Positions 1-5,395 of a stretch of 7,056 nucleotides of DNA are shown here, piece by piece. The translations under genes were made by a program, and so were the position numbers. The first letter of the stretch is position 1. Every line of letters starts with the position of its first letter. Source of the stretch: Acidimicrobiales bacterium. GTDB taxonomy: Bacteria > Actinomycetota > Acidimicrobiia > Acidimicrobiales > SZUA-35. Where the stretch lies: contig JAHECQ010000209.1 in the NCBI GenBank assembly GCA_024641625.1, forward strand, positions 1-7,056. The letters are read 5' to 3'. The notes under the pieces were generated by a model. It had not been told where the DNA came from and did no database searches. It was given only the letters and a program-made list of their open reading frames with translations.

Positions 1-34
1 GTTCCTTCTGCATCAAGGGATGCGTCACATGGGT

Positions 35-198
35 TCATTGCATGCCGGTGACGGCAGTGACTCGTCGTTGTGCTCGGAGCCTTGCCCGGACCATCTGCAG
101 GATGAAACTCGACTCGTGGATCGACTGTAGTTCTTCGTTGTCGACCAGCTCCAGCCTGGATCCTTCCAGGGCTGTTGTGTCGGGGCCGTCGTGGTCAC
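35..198 (-). pseudogene. small frameshifted ORF or gene remnant, function unknown
   Basis: I do not recognise this protein. Reading the minus strand, codons from 169 down to the TGA at 35-37 encode 44 residues of protein-like sequence, including LELVDNEELQSIHESSFILQ and ending VTAVTGMQ. By hand count over 28 codons, GC is about 64/25/79% at codon positions 1/2/3, the pattern of real coding DNA in a GC-rich genome. No ATG, GTG or TTG opens this frame before its last third. A GTG at 198 in another frame would give MTTTAPTQQP and would need a one-base correction near 165-170 to join. A TATCAC hexamer lies 6 nt before that GTG, resembling the leaderless promoters elsewhere in the window. The same frame runs back in register to the stop codon of the upstream gene. 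It could be a frameshifted small gene, a remnant that lost its 5' end, or an assembly error. Confidence 0.35.
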
Positions 199-264
199 CG
201 CAGCGTGATACGGAGCTGGTTCGGGCGGGGTAGGCGCCGAGAGCGAGGGCGACTACCGCGCCTT

Positions 265-292
265 GGGTGAGCGCGGCCGACCGCGCTCACCC
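265..292 (-). terminator. perfect 12-bp hairpin overlapping a stop codon
   Basis: Arms GGGTGAGCGCGG (265-276) and CCGCGCTCACCC (281-292) pair perfectly around a 4-nt CCGA loop. The stop codon of the TolB-like gene (287-289, minus) sits inside the stem. No T-run follows on the minus strand, so this would be a U-less hairpin terminator of the kind often found in GC-rich Actinomycetota, or an mRNA 3'-end stabiliser. Confidence 0.6.
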
Positions 293-1153
293 GCTCGATG
301 GGTCGAGCAGGCTCTCGGCCGTGATCGCGAACCTGGACCGTCCGGGGTCGTCGGGTCCGAACGGGCTGCCGCCCAGCGCGCCGACCAGCACCCGGGTGAC
401 CGGCGGTTCGTCTGTGGTGATTGCCAGGATGCGACCGTCGTCGGCCAAGACCCACTGGTAATCGGGCGACCAGAACGCGCTGTCCAGCCCGTAGGTGTAG
501 GAGCCGGGGCCGCGTTCGTCGAGCAGCGTTCGTGAACGGCCCGAGGCATCGGTCAGGGTGATCGCGATGGTTCCGCTCTGGGGGTCGGACGTGAAACCGA
601 GGCGATCGCCGCTCGGGCTGACGGTGGGCCGAGTGCCGAGGTTGGGCGCCGAAGGCACGCTGTCTGCGGGTACGTCGGTGACCGTGCCGGTGCGGACATC
701 GACGATCTTCTGCCAGCCTGGGTCGAGGTCCGGCCCGGGGACGTCGGTCATCCGGAAGACGGTCACTTCGAGGCGCCCGTCGCTCAGCCAGACAAGCTGC
801 GGTCCGAGGGGTTTGCCCAACGCCATCGCGTCGGTCACGTCGAAGGGCGGCGGGCAGAAGACCTCCCTCGACGGCGAACCGGCGGCCGCCACGATGCTCA
901 CGCAGTCCGAGTTCGGATCGACGTAGGCGACGGTTCCGCGCAATGTGGGGTCGGGTGAGGTGGCGAGCGATGGGAAATCCGGAACCGTCCGACCGAACTC
1001 GATGAACGAGGTCACAGCGAGGACGACGAGGACCACCACGACGGCAACCACGATGCCGACGCGGACGCGTCGCCTGGTCGAGCGTTGCGCCGAAGGGGAG
1101 ACCGATGGCAGATGAGGCGGCGGCGTGGATGGGTCCGCAGTGGTGTCGGTCAT
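287..1153 (-). CDS. membrane-anchored protein with TolB/WD40-like repeats
   Basis: Predicted 288-aa protein. Residues 1-26 are a Pro/Ser/Thr-rich cytoplasmic tail, followed by an Arg-rich stop (RRRVR, 27-31). One Val/Leu transmembrane segment follows at about 32-51, then an extracytoplasmic domain. That domain carries PD40/TolB-type beta-propeller motifs: PTVSPSGDRLGFTSD at 176-190 and AFWSPDYQWVLADDG at 226-240. Cys84 and Cys100 could form a disulphide outside the cell. Such proteins usually act as surface scaffolds or sensors; no catalytic motif is visible. The ATG at 1153 was preferred because the protein then begins with a typical polar tail. A GTG at 1234 is in frame 6 nt after the crotonase stop and would add 27 residues. 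No clear Shine-Dalgarno was found for either. It lies downstream of the crotonase gene on the same strand, with a hairpin between, so it may or may not share that transcript. Family call moderate, topology fairly sure. Confidence 0.75.
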   Translation of the reverse strand: MTDTTADPSTPPPHLPSVSPSAQRSTRRRVRVGIVVAVVVVLVVLAVTSFIEFGRTVPDFPSLATSPDPTLRGTVAYVDPNSDCVSIVAAAGSPSREVFCPPPFDVTDAMALGKPLGPQLVWLSDGRLEVTVFRMTDVPGPDLDPGWQKIVDVRTGTVTDVPADSVPSAPNLGTRPTVSPSGDRLGFTSDPQSGTIAITLTDASGRSRTLLDERGPGSYTYGLDSAFWSPDYQWVLADDGRILAITTDEPPVTRVLVGALGGSPFGPDDPGRSRFAITAESLLDPSSG

Positions 1154-1174
1154 GGCAGCCAGTTTCGCGCTACA

Positions 1175-1202
1175 GGACCGAGGGCCGAAGGGCCGTTGGT
1201 CC
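1175..1202 (-). terminator. hairpin between crotonase and TolB-like genes
   Basis: GGACCGAGGGCC (1175-1186) and GGCCGTTGGTCC (1191-1202) form a 12-position stem with one G-T wobble and one mismatch around a 4-nt loop. On the minus strand it starts 38 nt after the crotonase stop and ends 21 nt before the next ATG. No T-tract follows. It could terminate or attenuate the crotonase transcript. Confidence 0.45.
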
Positions 1203-1240
1203 CATCGAACCACACGCCGGTTGACCGGTTCCACACCCGA

Positions 1241-2083
1241 TCAGGCGTCTCGGTGGCGCCGGTAGTTCTCGAGGGCTACCCCAACCATGGGTCGTTGCTT
1301 CGCTCCGGTGTCGCGGACGAAGCTGTCGGGATCACGTTCGCCGAGGCGCCCGAGCGTGTACATGGCGTGCGCAGCTTGGGTATGGGCGGTGAACCCCTGC
1401 GTCTCCTCGGCGTGGTTCACCGCCATCTTCGTCATTCTGAGCTGGAACGGGTCGTTGACGGCGACGCGGCCAGCCCATTCCAGCGTCGCATCGCGCAGGC
1501 GCTCACGGGGAATGACCCGGTTGACGAGACCAAGTTCGTGGGCCTCGGTCGCATCGATGAAGCGGCTCTCGTACAGGAGTTCCTTCACCTTCCGGGGGTG
1601 GAGGTCCCATGGCATGGCGAAGTACTGGAAGTGGCTTCCGAGGAGCATGGCGTCATCGGCGGCGAAGATCACGTCCATGGCTGACGCGATCATCCAGCCG
1701 CCGAAGATGCAGTAGCCCTGCACGGCCGCCACCGTGGGCTTCGGCAGGTCACGCCACCGTTTGGTGTTGGCATAGAACTGATCGTACGTCCGTTCGTACC
1801 ATCCGCGGATACCTCCCCGCCACGGTCGCTCCTGCTGATCGGCGAGCTCGTCGGGGGTGCCGAGATCGTGCCCGGCCGAGAAGTGATCGCCTGTTCCGAA
1901 GAGGCACACGACGTGCACCTCATGATCTTGGCCGGCTTGATGGAAGGCGTCGTCGAGCTGCTCGAGAAGTCTGCGGCTCTGGGCATTCCGGTACTCGGGA
2001 CGATCGAGGGTGATGCGAGCCACCCGATCGACCACCTCGTACGTCACGTATTCGCCCGACGAGCTCGATCCCTGAGTCCCCAT
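1241..2083 (-). CDS. crotonase-fold (enoyl-CoA hydratase/isomerase family) protein
   Basis: 280 aa, typical for the family. It begins with the usual short lead into a YEVVDRVARITLDRPEYRNA core (residues 15-34). The two oxyanion-hole loops are present: HFSAGHDL (67-74) and GYCIFGGW (123-130). These stabilise the thioester enolate of acyl-CoA substrates in this superfamily. Aligned from memory to rat mitochondrial enoyl-CoA hydratase, the two catalytic glutamates (Glu144 and Glu164) fall at Met131 and His151. Standard hydration chemistry is therefore doubtful. MPWDLHPRKVKELL (157-170) marks a subgroup I associate with mycobacterial and related 'enoyl-CoA hydratases' of unproven function. The C-terminal part (GLVNRVIP and after) is conserved and the gene looks intact. 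ATG 2083 was chosen because it gives the normal short N-terminus. No Shine-Dalgarno is visible, and an extended -10-like TGCTATGAC lies close upstream. The gene is transcribed away from the lipoprotein gene. Confidence 0.9.
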   Translation of the reverse strand: MGTQGSSSSGEYVTYEVVDRVARITLDRPEYRNAQSRRLLEQLDDAFHQAGQDHEVHVVCLFGTGDHFSAGHDLGTPDELADQQERPWRGGIRGWYERTYDQFYANTKRWRDLPKPTVAAVQGYCIFGGWMIASAMDVIFAADDAMLLGSHFQYFAMPWDLHPRKVKELLYESRFIDATEAHELGLVNRVIPRERLRDATLEWAGRVAVNDPFQLRMTKMAVNHAEETQGFTAHTQAAHAMYTLGRLGERDPDSFVRDTGAKQRPMVGVALENYRRHRDA

Positions 2084-2091
2084 GGGGTGCT

Positions 2092-2100
2092 GTCATAGCA
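2092..2100 (-). promoter_or_regulatory. possible extended -10 for the crotonase gene
   Basis: On the minus strand TGC-TATGAC reads as an extended -10 (TGN plus TATGAC, 4 of 6 to consensus). It ends 8 nt before the ATG at 2083, so transcription would start 1-2 nt before the start codon, essentially leaderless. The final C is a poor fit and no -35 is evident. Confidence 0.25.
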
Positions 2101-2270
2101 CACGGTCGTTCCAGCTTGGCCGGCTCGACACCGAGCCGACCGAGGCGCTCACTGTCGGCGCGGTGGATGACCGCGAGAACACCGAGAGGGTCGGCAATGG
2201 CGAGCTGCCGCCGTGCGGCCATGGTGACCGTGAGGTGACCGAGGAACATAACGGGACGTTGACGTGCGTC

Positions 2271-2276
2271 TATGCT
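2271..2276 (+). promoter_or_regulatory. possible -10 box of the lipoprotein gene
   Basis: TATGCT matches the -10 consensus at 4 positions, including the conserved A and final T. It would give a leader of roughly 30 nt before ATG 2315. The -35 position (ATAACG, 17-nt spacer) is weak. An ECF-like GGAAC at 2243-2247 with CGTCTA at 2267-2272 is an alternative, with a long 19-nt spacer. Confidence 0.3.
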
Positions 2277-2299
2277 TCGACACCACTTGCCGAGGGATC

Positions 2300-2305
2300 A
2301 AGGAG
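2300..2305 (+). promoter_or_regulatory. Shine-Dalgarno deciding the lipoprotein start
   Basis: AAGGAG abuts the in-frame ATG at 2306 and lies 9 nt before the ATG at 2315. Only 2315 has workable spacing, and it also gives the shortest, cleanest signal peptide. This is the one gene in the window with a strong ribosome-binding site. Confidence 0.75.
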
Positions 2306-2314
2306 ATGGATGAA

Positions 2315-2938
2315 ATGACACGGTTGCTGGCGATGGCGGTTGCACTGTTGGTTCTGGCTGCAGGGTGTGGTGGGAACTCTGACGAGGACGCCGCCGACGG
2401 CACCGATGGAGCGGCGCCGACCCAAACCGCAGGTGGTGGCAGTGACTCCGGGAGCTCGTCAACATCGACCTCGGACGCCGCTGACGGCGGCGCATCGTCT
2501 GAGGCTTCGGGACCTTCGACGGCGACGGTGACACTGGGCGATCAGACGTATCAGTTCTCGACCGAGGGGGCCAGAATTGCCCAATGCCAGACGGACCTGT
2601 TCGGCGTCTTCTCGGTTCAGTTGCCGATGATCGATGGAGGCGGCAGCATCAAGCTCCTCATCCTGCACGACGACACCGACCCATCGGTGGTCGAAGAGGT
2701 CAACGCAGTGTCCGTGGCTATCGGTGACCAGGACTGGCTCGCCGACGAGGCAAGCGAGCTGTTCGACATGTCCGACAAGCTGGAGGCGGGGATGAGTCAG
2801 GTCGATTCCGCCGAGATCGACGGGAGCACGGTCCGCGGCACTGCAACCTTCGTTCGCGAACTCAGCCTCTTCACCGGCGAGGTCGAGACTGCGACCGGCA
2901 CGTTCGAAGCCACCTGCGGCGAGGAACGCATCTCTTAG
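2315..2938 (+). CDS. secreted lipoprotein, LpqH-like architecture
   Basis: 207-aa predicted lipoprotein. The signal peptide MTRLLAMAVALLVLAAGC has a lipobox with Cys18 as the predicted diacylglyceryl anchor. Residues 19-70 are a low-complexity Gly/Ser/Thr/Ala/Asp linker, common in actinobacterial lipoproteins and a possible glycosylation target. The folded part (about 70-204) begins TATVTLGDQTYQF and contains only two cysteines, Cys91 and Cys201, a likely disulphide joining its start and end. The final stretch, VRGTATFV then GTFEATC, resembles the C-terminus of the mycobacterial 19-kDa antigen LpqH (a TGTA segment then FEIEVTC) as I recall it. That is a resemblance of layout and short motifs, not a proven relationship. 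Its function is unknown; a cell-surface role is inferred. The start at 2315 is fixed by AAGGAG 9 nt upstream. It stands alone, divergent from the crotonase gene. Confidence 0.85.
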   Translation: MTRLLAMAVALLVLAAGCGGNSDEDAADGTDGAAPTQTAGGGSDSGSSSTSTSDAADGGASSEASGPSTATVTLGDQTYQFSTEGARIAQCQTDLFGVFSVQLPMIDGGGSIKLLILHDDTDPSVVEEVNAVSVAIGDQDWLADEASELFDMSDKLEAGMSQVDSAEIDGSTVRGTATFVRELSLFTGEVETATGTFEATCGEERIS

Positions 2939-2948
2939 CCGGAGTAGA

Positions 2949-3107
2949 CGATTCGGGTCGAGGAGCCGCGATGTCTCGCCCGTGTGCGGCAGCCCACGGG
3001 CGCAAGATCCGGGTGGGTATGCCGGCCGCATGGTCGCCGGAGAGACGAACGATGTAGTCGTCGACACCATGCTCGACTTCACTCGCCACCTGCTCGACGC
3101 GCAGTAG
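2949..3107 (+). pseudogene. decayed C-terminus of an alpha/beta hydrolase
   Basis: In the frame that ends at TAG 3105-3107, the translation includes AGRMVAGETNDVVVDTMLDF and finishes TRHLLDAQ. Many alpha/beta hydrolases end with GAGHMVAGDRND followed by an amphipathic last helix, where the His is the catalytic-triad histidine. Here that His is replaced by Arg (codon CGC, 3027-3029). Just upstream, GSRSRDVSP resembles the RG-x-x-SDVVSP strand that carries the triad acid, but the link between the two motifs is about 10 residues too short. By hand count 25 of 30 codons from 3015 end in G or C, so coding character is retained. No usable start codon or upstream domain exists; the rest of the gene is gone. 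It lies between the lipoprotein and dioxygenase genes. Recognition is from memory of the family motif. Confidence 0.45.
2977..3002 (+). terminator. stem-loop after the lipoprotein gene
   Basis: CGCCCGTG (2977-2984) and CACGGGCG (2995-3002) pair perfectly (8 bp, 10-nt loop), starting 39 nt after the lipoprotein stop. There is no T-tract. It overlaps the hydrolase remnant, so it may be incidental. Confidence 0.3.
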
Positions 3108-3219
3108 GAGGATTGGTTCCCGTTCGTTGGGTAGCGCGTTTCAGCGGGTGGCCTGACAGCACACTGGCGATGGTCGCTCTCGGGGCCGCTGCGGCTGGGC
3201 TCGGCGGTGACAACGTGAG

Positions 3220-3225
3220 TACGAT
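3220..3225 (+). promoter_or_regulatory. -10 box, leaderless start of the dioxygenase gene
   Basis: TACGAT, a classic actinobacterial -10 (TANNNT), ends exactly 6 nt before ATG 3232. Transcription would begin at or next to the A of the ATG. No Shine-Dalgarno precedes the gene, and no good -35 is visible at 17-18 nt spacing. Confidence 0.6.
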
Positions 3226-3231
3226 CATCGC

Positions 3232-4212
3232 ATGGCAGTCATCACCGTCACACCGCTGGAAGGCAAGACGTTCGGGGCCACGGTCACCGGTGTCGATCTG
3301 CGCTCGCTCGACGACGCAGCGTTCGATCGGATCCGGGCCGCGTTCTTGGAGTACGGCCTGCTCGTCTTCCCGGGCCAGGACCTGGACGAGAAAGCGAGCG
3401 CCGACTTCGGTCGCCGCTTCGGGGAGCTGGAGTTCGGCGGCCAGGCGTTGGCCAATGTGCGCAAACTGAAGGATGGCACCTACAGCGAGGTGCTCGATGT
3501 CGACACCCAGCTGATGCGCACCAACCTCGGCAACGAGGGCTGGCACACCGATTCGACGTACAAGCCGATAGCCAGCAAGTGCGCCATGCTGTCGGCGGTG
3601 ATCGTGCCGGACGAGGGCGGCGAGACCGAGTTCGCCGATTTGCGTGCCGCCTATGCCGAGCTCGACGAGGCGACCAGGGATCGCATCGCCGATCTCAGCG
3701 CCTACCATTCGACGAACTTCTCCCAGGCCAATGACCTCGGCGACTTCCCGGACTCCAATGTCGAAGGGGCCTATGGCACCGTCTACCACGGTGAGGCCTA
3801 CCTGCGGCCGCTGGTGAAAGTGCATCCCGAGACCGGCATCCCCAACCTCTTCGTCGGCCGCCACGCCTTCGGCATCCCTGGTCTGCCGCGGGCGGAGAGC
3901 CGGGAACTGGTGAGGTCGCTGGTCGAGTTCGTTGTGTCCGACGAGCATCGGGTGTACCGCCAGGAGTGGCAGCCCGGAGACACCGTCATCTGGGACAACC
4001 GTTTCGTGCTCCACCGGGCCTGCGAGTACGACTACCGTAAGCCGCGCTATCTCATCGGCACCCGCGTCGCCGGTGACGCCTCGTCCGAACTCGCGTACCT
4101 GCCCGACGATCCCCGGGCCGAAGCCGGTCGTCAGGCTCTCGCTCAGGAACTCGAGATCCTCCGCATCGAGGCTCGCGATCGCCGATATGGCGCCACCACC
4201 GCCACTCGCTGA
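3232..4212 (+). CDS. TauD/TfdA family Fe(II)/2-oxoglutarate dioxygenase
   Basis: 326 aa, cytosolic, slightly longer than E. coli TauD. Enzymes of this family hydroxylate a substrate using Fe(II), O2 and 2-oxoglutarate, releasing succinate and CO2. The iron-binding facial triad is visible: His105 and Asp107 in WHTDSTY, and His261 in DNRFVLHRACEYDYRKPRY. Thr132, 27 residues after the first His, and Arg272, 11 after the last His, match the 2-oxoglutarate contacts of TauD. The position I align to the TauD arginine that holds the taurine sulphonate is Gly276, so taurine is an unlikely substrate. A TfdA-like aryloxy, carboxylate or other acid is possible but undetermined. The N-terminal LEGKTFGATVTGVDL segment is typical. 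It is monocistronic and convergent with DUF1801 across a 48-nt gap. Its ATG follows a -10-like TACGAT with no room for a leader. The gene looks complete. Confidence 0.92.
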   Translation: MAVITVTPLEGKTFGATVTGVDLRSLDDAAFDRIRAAFLEYGLLVFPGQDLDEKASADFGRRFGELEFGGQALANVRKLKDGTYSEVLDVDTQLMRTNLGNEGWHTDSTYKPIASKCAMLSAVIVPDEGGETEFADLRAAYAELDEATRDRIADLSAYHSTNFSQANDLGDFPDSNVEGAYGTVYHGEAYLRPLVKVHPETGIPNLFVGRHAFGIPGLPRAESRELVRSLVEFVVSDEHRVYRQEWQPGDTVIWDNRFVLHRACEYDYRKPRYLIGTRVAGDASSELAYLPDDPRAEAGRQALAQELEILRIEARDRRYGATTATR

Positions 4213-4232
4213 CACCATCGGAACCGGCGTTG

Positions 4233-4278
4233 GGCCGTTCGGAGATGAATCCGACCTCCCCTAGCGGGCCGAACGTCC
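4233..4278. terminator. inverted repeat between convergent genes
   Basis: GGCCGTTCGG (4233-4242) and CCGAACGTCC (4269-4278) pair at 9 of 10 positions around a 26-nt loop. The element spans the 48-nt gap between the dioxygenase and DUF1801 stops and enters the DUF1801 3' end. It could serve both strands, but the loop is long and no T-tract is present. Confidence 0.3.
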
Positions 4279-4653
4279 CTGACCGGCCGGTGTTCGATCA
4301 GGACGGCAGTCCATTGCGAGCATTTCGAAGCGGATCTCGACCAGGCGACGAACGAGCGCCTCCGACGGAACCCGATCCACCGGGAATCGCAAGGTGCCTT
4401 TTCCCCAGTCGTATCCCTCGAGCAATTCTGGCTCGACCTGGTCGATGACCGAGCCGGAGTGCGGAAAGTAGCTGCAGTGCCGTTTGGCGTGGGCGTAGCC
4501 TGCAATGGCCTTGCTGCCGAGCCTGAAGGCGGGGACCCCGTAGGAGATTGCCTCCTCGGCATCCGGAAGAATCGTCGCGAGCATCGCCCGAAGTTGGCGG
4601 AGGGTGCTGCGTTGGGGCTCGGGCGCAGCGTCGAGGTAGTCGTCGACCGTCAC
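4261..4653 (-). CDS. DUF1801 (YdhG/Fra-like) protein
   Basis: 130 aa from a GTG at 4653. Family hallmarks are present in order: TVDDYLDAAPEPQR (2-15), the PDAEEAISYGVPAFR region (30-44) and GYDWGKGTLRF (80-90), then the closing helix LVRRLVEIRFEML (100-112). The polar tail after residue 114 is extra. DUF1801 proteins are small soluble proteins; the Bacillus subtilis member YdhG (Fra) is reported as a frataxin-like iron chaperone, but most members are uncharacterised, so an iron role here is only a possibility. The frame stays open upstream with no ATG nearby. GTG 4653 was chosen because it yields the usual family N-terminus and because TACGCT sits 6 nt before it, as at the neighbouring leaderless genes. 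It is convergent with the dioxygenase and divergent, 78 nt apart, from the maleylpyruvate-isomerase-like gene. Confidence 0.85.
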   Translation of the reverse strand: MTVDDYLDAAPEPQRSTLRQLRAMLATILPDAEEAISYGVPAFRLGSKAIAGYAHAKRHCSYFPHSGSVIDQVEPELLEGYDWGKGTLRFPVDRVPSEALVRRLVEIRFEMLAMDCRPDRTPAGQGRSAR

Positions 4654-4659
4654 GGGCAG

Positions 4660-4665
4660 AGCGTA
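4660..4665 (-). promoter_or_regulatory. -10 box, leaderless start of DUF1801
   Basis: On the minus strand TACGCT ends 6 nt before GTG 4653. The same hexamer at the same spacing precedes the gene at 5742. No Shine-Dalgarno is present. It lies 54 bp from the oppositely facing -10 at 4720-4725. Confidence 0.55.
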
Positions 4666-4719
4666 GTTGGTGACGATGGACCGTGACCCGGTGCGGAGGG
4701 TAACGGGCCATCGAGAAGC

Positions 4720-4725
4720 GATACT
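4720..4725 (+). promoter_or_regulatory. -10 box, leaderless start of the isomerase-like gene
   Basis: GATACT keeps the conserved A (second) and T (sixth) of the -10 and ends exactly 6 nt before GTG 4732. The first base deviates from T, so this is the weakest of the four matching sites. A GAGG at 4726-4729 is too close to the GTG to act as a Shine-Dalgarno. Confidence 0.45.
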
Positions 4726-4731
4726 GAGGAT

Positions 4732-5364
4732 GTGGAAGACCTCAGGGCGTTGTACCTCGAAGCTGCTTCGACCGCTCTGGAGCTGATCGCACTCCCGGTG
4801 GTGGGTGAGCGGTGGTCTTCGGCCTCGATCCTGAACGGCTATACCGTGGGCGGCTTGGCTGCACACTTGGGAAGGGCCCTGGTGACGGTCGACAGCTACC
4901 TCGAGGGAGGCCCGTCTCCCGACGATGCCGCAGTGGTGGACGCTCCCGGCTATTGCGCCGCGGTGCTGGGCGATCACAACCCTGTGAACAGCGAATTTCA
5001 TGCCGCAGTTCGCCAGCGGGGCGAGTCTGTTGCGGAGTTGGGTCAGCAGGAAGTGGTCGAGAGCTTGCGTGCGGTCCTCGGTCGCCTGGAAGCGATGGCC
5101 GTGGACCTCGATCGGCACGTTGCCGTTCTGTCCGGAATCACCATGACACTCGGCGAGTACCTGAAGACGCGCTTGGTCGAGATCGTCGTGCATTGTCGGG
5201 ACCTCACCGACAGCGTCGGCATCGATGCCGCACCCATGTCCGAGTCGTGCTGGGACGTCGCGGCGCGTGTCGTGGTCGATCTCGCGATTCTCCGGAGCGG
5301 TCCCGAGGCGGTGACGCTTGCTCTCGCCCGTGCGGACCGAATGCCGGGCGTCGCAGCCTTCTGA
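4732..5364 (+). CDS. mycothiol-dependent maleylpyruvate isomerase-like (DinB fold) protein
   Basis: 210 aa from a GTG start. It matches the maleylpyruvate isomerase N-terminal/DinB-like metal-binding family. TVGGLAAHLGRAL (38-50) supplies His45, and TRLVEIVVHCRDL (146-158) supplies Glu150 and His154. These correspond to the His, Glu-x3-His divalent-metal site of the Corynebacterium glutamicum enzyme. The ending ADRMPGVAAF is the common C-terminus of this family. Characterised members use mycothiol, the low-molecular-weight thiol of Actinomycetota, to isomerise maleylpyruvate in gentisate degradation. Many paralogues have unknown thiol-linked roles, and no gentisate genes are visible here, so the substrate is open. 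The downstream sterol-carrier-like domain of some relatives is absent. The GTG is favoured over an out-of-frame ATG at 4730 by the protein frame. It is divergent from DUF1801, sharing a 78-nt promoter region. Confidence 0.85.
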   Translation: MEDLRALYLEAASTALELIALPVVGERWSSASILNGYTVGGLAAHLGRALVTVDSYLEGGPSPDDAAVVDAPGYCAAVLGDHNPVNSEFHAAVRQRGESVAELGQQEVVESLRAVLGRLEAMAVDLDRHVAVLSGITMTLGEYLKTRLVEIVVHCRDLTDSVGIDAAPMSESCWDVAARVVVDLAILRSGPEAVTLALARADRMPGVAAF

Positions 5365-5381
5365 CCGGTCCACCGCTGTCC

Positions 5382-5395
5382 CGCTGCCGGCAGCG
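5382..5395. repeat. 14-bp palindrome after the isomerase-like gene
   Basis: CGCTGCCGGCAGCG is a perfect palindrome 17 nt after the stop at 5364. As RNA it would form a 5-bp stem with a CCGG loop, a weak terminator at best. It could equally be a protein-binding site or chance in GC-rich DNA. Confidence 0.3.

Noticed and set aside
42..233. 63-codon plus-strand open frame at the left edge
   Set aside because: It lies opposite the minus-strand stretch with better codon-phase composition, and its translation is Ser/Arg-rich with no recognisable pattern.
3079..4218. 379-codon open frame on the minus strand opposite the dioxygenase gene
   Set aside because: It is a mirror of a high-GC3 gene. The plus strand encodes a complete TauD/TfdA protein with all metal ligands, and the minus translation shows no family motif.
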